From NCBI RefSeq assembly GCF_002000085.1, contig NZ_MUZU01000002.1, positions 124,001 to 188,000 of the forward strand: a stretch of 64,000 nt of DNA. Reading direction: 5' to 3'. This stretch comes from Pseudocolwellia agarivorans (GTDB lineage Bacteria; Pseudomonadota; Gammaproteobacteria; Enterobacterales; Alteromonadaceae). The position numbers and the translations under genes are program-made. Under the pieces are notes generated by a model. It was not told the origin of the DNA. It searched no databases and saw only the letters and a program-made list of their open reading frames with translations. Below, in pieces: positions 58,501-64,000 of the stretch; within the stretch, counting starts at the first letter, position 1, and each line of letters starts with the position of its first letter.

Positions 58501-58582
58501 CTTCTGCATAACCCATAGTTGGTAAGGTCATTGAGCCTAGCGCAGCTAAGATTGAGGTAGTTAATATCTTTTTATTAAACAT
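55556..58582 (-). CDS. large TonB-dependent receptor of the xylan locus
   Basis: This 1008-residue outer-membrane receptor has a signal peptide (to about residue 26, GYA/EEG), a TonB-box-like VEVITVSGIRGG, a plug with RITGVSISRDNGEGSQVTVRGF and NLITLNGRQLP, and a barrel ending ALGARYNF. The plug text is that of the large receptor group common in Xanthomonas and Caulobacter glycan loci. It lies between GH43/symporter genes and the halogenase-SapC-cupin operon. Import of xylo-oligosaccharides is inferred from GH10 and GH43 neighbours. Three copies of a TGACAAT-type palindrome lie upstream. Confidence 0.9.
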   Translation of the reverse strand: MFNKKILTTSILAALGSMTLPTMGYAEEGEAKEVEVITVSGIRGGLIRAMDLKRGSEGIVDAISAEDMGKFPDTNLAESLQRITGVSISRDNGEGSQVTVRGFGAANNLITLNGRQLPTTTGNRTFDFANIASESVSAVTVYKTSNAAVTSGGIGATIDLQTHKPLNYKETKASIGVKLVNDSSTDEGSTTPELSGIYSTTFADDTFGVSISGSYQERESGMQQFTDSQGYRGSEYTNTGWGGVPAGEAGGKNRPTSGIYSNPQQPRYVFEERQRERVNGQLVLQYRPVENVTATLDYTLIRNTVETQHTDASVWFNYAGDRSESIWAGEPNAYPLVYSEIYTINSDADLKDTSLTVGSWGNEQKTDSIGLNIEWQVNDALTLELDHHDSEASMGATDPRHGTGNNIQLPSYTRTRTGVDLTGGLPGIATGDIESFNPETMRLSGSWFANDKYSSEVNQTQLSGEYFINDNLSIDFGAGVNTVNNHYRHTQVQRADWGGVGVEGDFADIDWREDTILDKFQEKPGNFDGTATQSEYDLFDRIFFADFDEIVRAAEFADPIANVDTLWGDCLAPAGASAGPNGEGHFCPSSNFDADTNRFTEEKTTSFFFQVNYESELGDMPFSAYLGLRHEKTKVDSRATAPGYSSVIWSEATSTAVTGVTGIETQVKSADYSYVLPTLNINLDLTDDITLRTALSKTISRASYNSLQGGTSVNTGGSLSGYSGSTGNPELKPLESVNFDISAEWYYEEGSYVSLGYFRKDVTNWITTTNVDSQIYNLPNPLDGEKFYAAVAALPAGSTNQQIRTYIFENYADDPNVQPKFDEFGELDGGTIVGDPLTDNTVTFGLNVPVNGDNEYTIDGLEFNVQHLFGESGFGGILNYTMVDTDLAYDNNSLSDTEALVGLSDTANVVAFYDRDGLQARIAYNWRDNYLTERRINADLTAPIYTEAYSQLDFNISYEIPSVEGLTVFFEGINITDEYTKNVGRVSQLTYQLTQTGARYALGARYNF

Positions 58583-58614
58583 TTGAGTCCCCTGATTTTT
58601 ATATTTATTTTATT

Positions 58615-58631
58615 ATTGTCAAAATGACAAT
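58615..58631. promoter_or_regulatory. operator candidate 1 upstream of the TonB receptor
   Basis: ATTGTCA-N3-TGACAAT is a perfect palindrome, 33 bases upstream of the receptor ATG. Two degenerate copies with the same spacing lie further upstream at 58649-58665 and 58829-58845. Confidence 0.6.
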
Positions 58632-58648
58632 TACATTTTTAACACATT

Positions 58649-58665
58649 ATATTCAATATGACAAT
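58649..58665. promoter_or_regulatory. operator candidate 2 upstream of the TonB receptor
   Basis: ATATTCA-N3-TGACAAT matches the perfect palindrome at 58615-58631 at 12 of 14 arm positions with identical spacing. Confidence 0.45.
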
Positions 58666-58828
58666 AAGCTATTTTAACGAAAAATTATTTTTATACTTAT
58701 GTTGTAAATTTGTAAAAACTAAAACCTAAAATTTCTTTAACAATAAAACTACCGAACTAAAAACATTAAATTCAATACGTTATAAATAAAGTGTTACTTG
58801 GCTTTATTTAGTTTAGTACACATTTAAT

Positions 58829-58845
58829 AATGTCAAATTGACCAT
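58829..58845. promoter_or_regulatory. operator candidate 3 upstream of the TonB receptor
   Basis: AATGTCA-N3-TGACCAT matches the perfect copy at 12 of 14 arm positions with identical spacing. It lies just past the GH43 stop, about 250 bases upstream of the receptor start. Confidence 0.4.
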
Positions 58846-58865
58846 ATCTTAATTCGGTAAAATTT

Positions 58866-59936
58866 TTAATCTTGCTCGTAAGCATCAACCGTCTCAATCT
58901 TTCCATTTTCATCATGGATTAATTCAGTCATTTTTACGCAACGCAAATGAGTTTGACCGCCAGACAAGCTACTATCGTGATAAAATAAATACCATTTCCC
59001 TTCATAGCAAGTAATAGAATGATGGTTAGTCCAACCTAATACAGGGTTTAAAATAACTCCTTGATAAGTAAACGGACCATAAGGTGAAGAGCTAGTTGCA
59101 TAAGCTATTTTATGGGTATCACCTGTAGAGTAAGAAAAATAATATACGCCATTATATTTATGCACCCAAGGGCCTTCAAAAAAGCGTCGGTTATTATCAC
59201 CTACCGTTATTGAATCACCATTTTCATCGATAATAACAATATCTTTAGGCTCTTCTGCTAATTCAAGCATGTTCGCAGAAAGCTTTGCCATTTTAGCAGG
59301 TATAGCGGCTTCATTATCTGCAGGGTATTTATCTTCTTCATTAAACTTACCATCATACCAATTTTGTAATTGCCCACCCCATAAACCACCAAAGTAAAGG
59401 TAATAACTACCGTCATCATCTTCATACACAGCAGGATCTATACTAAAAGTTCCTTGAATGTAGTCAGGTTCAGCTTTAAAAGGCCCTGTCGGAGATGAAC
59501 TACTAGCTACACCAATACGAAAAATTCCGTCTTTATCTCGTGCAGGAAAATAAAAGTAATAAGTCCCCTCTTTATGTGCCGCATCAGGAGCCCACATTTG
59601 CTTACTTGCCCATGGAACATCGTCTACATGAAGTGCTACGCCATGGTCTGTCGCGCTAAAGTCATCTTTATCAAGCGACAAAACATGGTAGTCATTCATT
59701 GCAAAATGGTCACCGTCGTCATTAATGCTATTTTCTGATTCAACATCATGAGATGGGTAAACATAAATTTTACCATCAAACACATGTGCTGAAGGATCCG
59801 CTGTGTATATATGCTTAACAAGTGGATCACTTTTATTTTTTAATAAATTAGCGCGCTCTAAGTCTTTTTGTTGAATTTGCTCAGCATGACTCAACGCTTC
59901 TGATGTCTGTTGTTTTTCTTGTGCAAGACTTGTCAT
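58866..59936 (-). CDS. GH43 family glycoside hydrolase, cytoplasmic
   Basis: This 356-residue five-bladed propeller hydrolase has the expected acid triad: Asp47 (TADPSAH, general base), Asp167 (TFSIDPAV) and Glu254 (FFEGPWVH, general acid). The start used is the ATG at 59936, preceded by AGGAG; an upstream extension of 14 codons has no ribosome site. No signal peptide, so it should cleave imported oligosaccharides inside the cell, as beta-xylosidase or arabinofuranosidase. It lies 137 bases downstream of the symporter gene, probably in the same transcript. Confidence 0.9.
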   Translation of the reverse strand: MTSLAQEKQQTSEALSHAEQIQQKDLERANLLKNKSDPLVKHIYTADPSAHVFDGKIYVYPSHDVESENSINDDGDHFAMNDYHVLSLDKDDFSATDHGVALHVDDVPWASKQMWAPDAAHKEGTYYFYFPARDKDGIFRIGVASSSSPTGPFKAEPDYIQGTFSIDPAVYEDDDGSYYLYFGGLWGGQLQNWYDGKFNEEDKYPADNEAAIPAKMAKLSANMLELAEEPKDIVIIDENGDSITVGDNNRRFFEGPWVHKYNGVYYFSYSTGDTHKIAYATSSSPYGPFTYQGVILNPVLGWTNHHSITCYEGKWYLFYHDSSLSGGQTHLRCVKMTELIHDENGKIETVDAYEQD

Positions 59937-60073
59937 GAAATCTCCTATATACGATTTAACTTTTATAATAATAACCAAATAATTTAGCGCACCTATGCAA
60001 CAAAGCTTGAGCGCTAAATATAAGGATTAAGGTGTGTTCAAAATATTTGTTTAAAGATACGGTATACCCCGTA

Positions 60074-61414
60074 TTATTTTGTAATTGACGCTTGAATACT
60101 TTCAACTTCAAGCTCTGTTAGTTTGTATTTTTTAATCAGTACTAAACTTATCACCATACAAATAACGGGTATGCCTGCAAATGCCAGTAAAATACCACTA
60201 AGCGTATCCGCCGACTGAACTTGATTAGGTACGTAGTTGTAACTAGCCAGTATCCAACCAGCTAAAGCCCCGCCAATGGCAAAACCAAATTTAATTGCAA
60301 GTAAATGTCCTGAAAAGGTAATAGCGGTAAGACGTTTTCCTATTTTAAGCACACCGTAATCAACCGTGTCTGCCACCATAGAAAACATAATGGGAGTCAG
60401 CATCATATGAGCAAAGTTAGCAATAAAATAAAGAATAAAAATAGCGGCTATTTGGCTTGAATCAACAACATAAAAAAGACTATGTGAGATAATCACAACT
60501 ACAATAGCTACTTGAAATAACACTTTTTTCTCAAAGTATTTAGTTAAAAAGTTAGTGGATACTGCACCTAAAACTGAACCTATTGCAGCAACAGTTAAAA
60601 ATGTAGAAATTAACGACTCTTCGCCCACATAGTATTTAATATAATGTGGGGCAACAGCAGCACGAATACCAATAAGTGTTAATGTAGCTAAGCTAATAGC
60701 CGCAATAATAACCCACTGGTCATTTTTGAATAACGAGAAGAATTCGGTAAAAACATTTTTACGACTTCCTTCAACAGGCGGCAGCTTAGCTTCTTTAGTC
60801 ATTTTGAAACAAAAAACAAAACAAATAGCAGCTAAAGTTCCCATAAAGGCCATGGCTAATGGATAACCTACTCGATCATTTCCTTCACCAAAAAACTCAA
60901 CAAGTTTTGGCAGCGCCCACACAATAATAACTAATGCAGCCATTGCCATAGCAAATCGGTATGACTGTAATGAAGCACGTTCTTTAGGTGAGTCAACCAT
61001 TACACCACCCAAAGCACCATAAGGAATATTAATAGCGGTATAACAGGTCATTAATAATCCGTAGGTAATGTAGGCATATACCAATTTACCCGTTGCATCA
61101 AAATCAGGAGTAATAAAAGCTAAACAAGCAAACACGCCGTAAGGTACCGCTAAAAATAATAAATAAGGACGATAAGCTCCCCACTTGGTACGGGTTCTGT
61201 CAGCAATACTCCCCATAATAGGATCAGTAAATCCGTCAAATAATCTTACAGTAAGCAGTAATGTTCCTGCCGCCGCTGCAGATAAGCCATAAACGTCGGT
61301 GTAAAATATCAGCATGAAATTGGCAACCATCTGGAAAACAATATTGCTTGCCGTGTCACCTAACCCATACCCAAATTTTTCTTTAACAGTTAACTTGTTT
61401 TTTTCGTTTTGCAT
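60074..61414 (-). CDS. GPH-family sugar:cation symporter
   Basis: This 446-residue inner-membrane transporter of the glycoside-pentoside-hexuronide group has about 12 membrane helices. The group signature appears near the N-terminus (KEKFGYGLGDTASN and RLFDGFTDPIMGSIADRT). It precedes GH43 and follows the NrtR-like regulator, so xylo-oligosaccharide or xyloside uptake from the periplasm is likely. A palindrome GATATAGT-N7-ACTATATC lies 39 bases upstream. Confidence 0.88.
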   Translation of the reverse strand: MQNEKNKLTVKEKFGYGLGDTASNIVFQMVANFMLIFYTDVYGLSAAAAGTLLLTVRLFDGFTDPIMGSIADRTRTKWGAYRPYLLFLAVPYGVFACLAFITPDFDATGKLVYAYITYGLLMTCYTAINIPYGALGGVMVDSPKERASLQSYRFAMAMAALVIIVWALPKLVEFFGEGNDRVGYPLAMAFMGTLAAICFVFCFKMTKEAKLPPVEGSRKNVFTEFFSLFKNDQWVIIAAISLATLTLIGIRAAVAPHYIKYYVGEESLISTFLTVAAIGSVLGAVSTNFLTKYFEKKVLFQVAIVVVIISHSLFYVVDSSQIAAIFILYFIANFAHMMLTPIMFSMVADTVDYGVLKIGKRLTAITFSGHLLAIKFGFAIGGALAGWILASYNYVPNQVQSADTLSGILLAFAGIPVICMVISLVLIKKYKLTELEVESIQASITK

Positions 61415-61452
61415 GGATACCCCAGATACAATTTTATAATGGTTTAACTATC

Positions 61453-61475
61453 GATATAGTCCAAAATACTATATC
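61453..61475. promoter_or_regulatory. operator candidate upstream of the GPH symporter
   Basis: GATATAGT-N7-ACTATATC is a perfect 8-bp-arm palindrome ending 39 bases before the symporter start. A similar site with the same 7-base spacer lies upstream of the NrtR-like gene. Confidence 0.6.
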
Positions 61476-61527
61476 TAAATTATTCGGATGTAAACAGGTA
61501 TATGGTTAAGAGAGAAATTAAAACAAA

Positions 61528-61551
61528 AAAAGACAACGAATGTTGTCTTTT
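61528..61551 (-). terminator. terminator of the NrtR-like gene
   Basis: AAAAGACAAC pairs perfectly with GTTGTCTTTT (61528-61537 with 61542-61551) around GAAT, with a T run on the minus strand, 20 bases past the regulator stop. Confidence 0.85.
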
Positions 61552-61571
61552 CAGGGGAAGTAATACATGAA

Positions 61572-62303
61572 CTAAAACTCGAATGTAAATCCAAATTCTT
61601 TTAGTTTTTCATATACATTAACGTCAAATCGATACAAAGTTGCTGCTCGATGAGCCACTTTTTTCTGTTTTTCTTCACAGTTAATCAATAAATTCATTTT
61701 TTGAATTTTACGGCGAAAATTAGGTTTATCTAACGTTTTATTTAAAATAGCTTCGTAAATTTCTTGTAACTCAAGCAAGGTAAATTTTTCAGGTAATAAA
61801 TTAAAACCGATAGGTTCATGACGTACTTTATATTTTAAATAATTCAAACCCGCTGCTAATATATCAGCGTGATCAAACATTAAAGGAGGTAAATCGTAAA
61901 CATCAAACCATTCACATTCAAACGCGTTTTCTCCGCTAATTAAATTGGTTTCTTCATGCCTTACTAACGAATAAAAAACAATAGTTATAATGCGGCTTGT
62001 TGGATATCTATCTACCGCACCAAATGCACCTAATTGATCAAGATAAAGATTATCTACATTCGTTGTTTTCTTAACTACACGTAAAGCTGCATCTTCTAAA
62101 TTTTCATTTGTTCTAACCCAATGCCCTATTAGCCCCCACTTATTAGCCGCTAATCCACGGTTGTACTTTACTAAAAGTACTTTTAACTTACTTTCATGCA
62201 GAGTAAAAATAAGGTTATCTACAGTAAGACTACGAATACAGTCTTCAGGAATAGCTTCTTCAGCGAGCGAAACGCTTGATAGGTTAGATGAATTGTGATG
62301 CAT
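61572..62303 (-). CDS. NrtR-like regulator with degenerate Nudix domain
   Basis: This 243-residue protein has a Nudix-fold N-terminal domain (about 25-165) and a winged-HTH C-terminal domain (LLPEKFTLLELQEIYEAILNKTLDKPNFRRKI, then VAHRAATLYRF), the NrtR architecture. In the Nudix box (60-83), Arg75 is kept but the catalytic glutamates are Val76, Lys79 and Thr80, so hydrolysis is very unlikely and the domain is probably a ligand sensor. NrtR-type regulators control NAD synthesis or arabinose/xylose use in different bacteria; here the neighbours are GPH, GH43 and GH10 genes. Confidence 0.85.
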   Translation of the reverse strand: MHHNSSNLSSVSLAEEAIPEDCIRSLTVDNLIFTLHESKLKVLLVKYNRGLAANKWGLIGHWVRTNENLEDAALRVVKKTTNVDNLYLDQLGAFGAVDRYPTSRIITIVFYSLVRHEETNLISGENAFECEWFDVYDLPPLMFDHADILAAGLNYLKYKVRHEPIGFNLLPEKFTLLELQEIYEAILNKTLDKPNFRRKIQKMNLLINCEEKQKKVAHRAATLYRFDVNVYEKLKEFGFTFEF

Positions 62304-62357
62304 ATTGTTGCTCTTGATTATTATTACAATAAATTAAATATTATATAATGATAACGG

Positions 62358-62380
62358 GTATAGTAATTAAGACTATTAGA
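62358..62380. promoter_or_regulatory. second operator candidate, upstream of the NrtR-like gene
   Basis: GGTATAGT-N7-ACTATTAG keeps ATAGT-N7-ACTAT, the core and exact spacer of the site at 61453-61475; the outer positions are partly different. Location 55 bases upstream of the regulator start suggests autoregulation. Confidence 0.5.
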
Positions 62381-62593
62381 ATGCCTCGTAGAATACATTT
62401 TACCTCACCATAAAGCAATATTTCGTTAAAGCGGCTTGTTAAAAAACAGTCCTCATTACCACCTTACTTTGTTAACAATCACTTAAATAGATTGTGTGCA
62501 CTACTTTACCATTTTAACTTAATTACCCACTTTAAAAATACGATCTAAATAAAATAACAAACTTAAAAAAAGCATTTAATCAATTGTTGTATA

Positions 62594-62609
62594 TAGATTA
62601 ATAAATCTA
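62594..62609. repeat. short palindrome upstream of the GH10 gene
   Basis: TAGATT-AATA-AATCTA has perfect 6-bp arms, 87 bases upstream of the GH10 start. It is AT-rich, and such a repeat is not rare in sequence like this, so its role is uncertain. Confidence 0.3.
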
Positions 62610-62695
62610 ATACAAAAAAAATAATAATATTTATTGAATAATGTAAGCTTTACGGATTATAGTAATAGTCATAAATACAATTAGATTAAAATATT

Positions 62696-63877
62696 ATGAA
62701 ACATAACTCGTTAAAAACACTATTAACTTTTATTCCAGCGATAACACTTACGCTATCAGCTTGCGGTAATATACAAGAAACGCCAACAGAGCAAAGTAAA
62801 AGTACTGCATCCACTGTTGTGCAAAAAAATGAAGATACTCCATCACTAAAAGAGCTATTCGCCAACAAATATAAAATAGGTACTGCATTAAGTAGAGAAC
62901 AAATAATTGGTAACTCAACCAATGTATTACCTTTTGTTAATCAACAATTTAATGCAATTACGCCTGAAAACTCAATGAAATGGGAACGCATTCATCCTGA
63001 AGACGGCGTATACGATTTTGAAGCAGCTGATGCGCTGGTTGAATTCTCTAACAAAAATAACCACTTTTTCACAGGTCATACACTCGTATGGCATTCACAA
63101 GTACCTGATTGGGTATTCGAGCATAAAGACGGCACACCATTAAATAGAGCTGAATTACTTAAACGTATGGAAGATCATATTAATGCAGTTGCCGGTCGTT
63201 ATGCAGGAAAAATAGATGCATGGGACGTGGTTAATGAAGCATTAAATGAAGATGGTACCTTACGTGAGTCTAAGTGGTTAAACATTATTGGCGACGACTT
63301 TATCGAACAAGCGTTTATTATGGCAGCGAAAGCAGCTCCAAAAGCTAAGCTTTATTACAACGACTATAACTTATACAAACCAGAAAAACGTAATGGTGTA
63401 TTAAATTTAGTTAAACGTCTACAAAGTAAAGGCATACGTATAGATGGTGTTGGTATGCAAGCTCACTACTCGTTAACATCGCCAAGCTTAACAGAAGTTG
63501 AAGATTCAATTAAAGCTTACAGCGCTTTAAATATAGACGTATTAATTACTGAATTAGATGTGTCTGTAATACCGTTTCCTGATGAGAAAAACATGGGTGC
63601 TGATGTTTCTCTAAACATGGAATTACAAGATGAGTTTAACCCGTATCCAAACGGCTTACCTACTGAAGTAGAAAACCAATTAGGTGATCGTTACAGAGCT
63701 TTATTCAACATATTTAACAGGCATCAAAATGTAATTAAACGCGTTACTTTTTGGGGCGTAAGCGACGCTAATACATGGAGAAATGATTGGCCTATGCCAG
63801 GTCGTACCGATTACCCATTAGTGTTCGATCGCCAATTAAAAGCAAAACCTTTTGTTACTAGCCTTAGCAAGCAATAA
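62696..63877 (+). CDS. GH10 endo-1,4-beta-xylanase lipoprotein
   Basis: This 393-residue family 10 xylanase has a lipoprotein leader with Cys23 (TLSACG), so it is membrane-anchored, probably at the cell surface. The acid/base Glu181 lies in WDVVNEAL and the nucleophile Glu286 in LITELDVSV. GHTLVWHSQVPDW (127-139) and YNDYNLYKPEKR are also GH10 hallmarks. It degrades xylan to oligosaccharides that the TonB receptor and GPH symporter could import, and GH43 would trim them. Divergent from the NrtR-like regulator; terminator follows. Confidence 0.95.
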   Translation: MKHNSLKTLLTFIPAITLTLSACGNIQETPTEQSKSTASTVVQKNEDTPSLKELFANKYKIGTALSREQIIGNSTNVLPFVNQQFNAITPENSMKWERIHPEDGVYDFEAADALVEFSNKNNHFFTGHTLVWHSQVPDWVFEHKDGTPLNRAELLKRMEDHINAVAGRYAGKIDAWDVVNEALNEDGTLRESKWLNIIGDDFIEQAFIMAAKAAPKAKLYYNDYNLYKPEKRNGVLNLVKRLQSKGIRIDGVGMQAHYSLTSPSLTEVEDSIKAYSALNIDVLITELDVSVIPFPDEKNMGADVSLNMELQDEFNPYPNGLPTEVENQLGDRYRALFNIFNRHQNVIKRVTFWGVSDANTWRNDWPMPGRTDYPLVFDRQLKAKPFVTSLSKQ

Positions 63878-63940
63878 CCAAAATGAGCCAGCTTTAATAA
63901 ATCAGAATAACAATAATTTAAAAGCACAACCTCTTCCCCC

Positions 63941-63978
63941 AGTAACCATAGGCTTTTACAGTTATGGTTACTTTTTTT
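63941..63978 (+). terminator. terminator of the GH10 gene
   Basis: AGTAACCATA pairs with TATGGTTACT (63941-63950 with 63963-63972) around a 12-base loop and is followed by eight T residues. Confidence 0.85.
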
Positions 63979-64000
63979 TAGGGCTAGAACTGCCAACCTA

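Larger units (their letters stand above)
62304..62695. other. divergent NrtR-like / GH10 promoter region
   Basis: This 392-bp AT-rich region holds the promoters of both genes. It contains the NrtR-motif-like site at 62358-62380 and a short palindrome TAGATT-N4-AATCTA at 62594-62609, 87 bases upstream of GH10. No coding sequence or RNA gene was seen. Confidence 0.5.

Noticed and set aside
58838-58853. RutR-box-like TTGACCATATCTTAAT upstream of the xylan TonB receptor
   Set aside because: Only the left half fits. The sequence is better explained as the third copy of the ATTGTCA-N3-TGACAAT palindrome (58829-58845), and the gene is not a nucleoside gene.
60057-60074. Small inverted repeat ATACGG-N6-CCGTAT at the GPH symporter stop, as a terminator
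   Set aside because: The stem is only 6 bp, overlaps the stop codon and lacks a T run. GH43 lies downstream in the same direction, so it is at most a weak transcript-processing hairpin.
63000-63877. Carbohydrate-binding module at the C-terminus of the GH10 xylanase
   Set aside because: The protein ends directly after the catalytic barrel; there is no room for an extra module.

Overview
The window is about 64 kb of low-GC (roughly 35-38% by eye) gammaproteobacterial chromosome. Protein likeness (AroG, Add, DeoD, CysB, Udk and RutR close to the E. coli forms), many large TonB-dependent receptors and marine glycan-degrading enzymes point to Alteromonadales, probably Colwelliaceae or Alteromonadaceae (Colwellia/Thalassotalea-like). 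The genus is inference. No rRNA, tRNA, CRISPR array or prophage was seen. The only mobile DNA recognised is a decayed, internally deleted IS3-family copy at 22002-22432.

Region 1 (0-22 kb) is a nucleoside and nucleic-acid scavenging block. After aroG come add and deoD. deoB and a TonB-dependent receptor form one minus-strand unit, divergent from the plus-strand operon udk-nupC-deoC-tdk-upp. Further on are deoA and cdd, an Oar-like TonB receptor, and an operon with a RutR-like TetR regulator, a secreted endonuclease/exonuclease/phosphatase-family enzyme and a lipoprotein alkaline phosphatase. Sites resembling the E. coli RutR box (TTGACCA-NN-TGGTCAA) lie between deoB and udk, directly upstream of cdd, and in the tetR/Oar-like intergenic region. 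This suggests one regulon: extracellular phosphoesterases free nucleosides, TonB receptors and NupC import them, and the deo/udk/tdk/upp/add/cdd enzymes salvage or catabolise them.

Region 2 (22-31 kb) holds the IS remnant, two tandem GYF_2-like coiled-coil proteins, and a tight seven-gene minus-strand operon. That operon encodes a DarA-like dialkylresorcinol-type flavodoxin-fold protein, a ketosynthase III, an unrecognised protein, a BtrH_N-domain protein, a FabG-like reductase, a MipA/OmpV outer-membrane protein and a small exported protein. It looks like a compact lipid or resorcinol-type biosynthesis and export locus with no ACP or chain-building enzymes of its own.

Region 3 (31-42 kb) is housekeeping: rmuC, class I fumarase, pabB, a CoA-pyrophosphatase Nudix enzyme, sdaA, cysB, small conserved hypotheticals and a GcvA-like LysR regulator.

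Region 4 (42-49 kb) has a GH2 glycosidase and sulfatase operon downstream of a LacI-type regulator. A 34-bp perfect palindrome lies just upstream of the GH2 gene. An OsmC/alpha-beta hydrolase fusion gene follows.

Region 5 (49.5-64 kb) is a xylan or xylo-oligosaccharide utilisation locus. It encodes a lipoprotein GH10 xylanase, an NrtR-like regulator with a dead Nudix box, a GPH-family symporter, a cytoplasmic GH43, a large TonB receptor and a five-gene accessory set: flavin halogenase, SapC, JmjC/cupin-like protein, second flavin halogenase and DUF6445. The accessory set is the best candidate for an incompletely described system, since protein-modifying or indole-modifying enzymes are tied to a glycan TonB receptor. 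Repeated palindromes inside the locus suggest two operator families.
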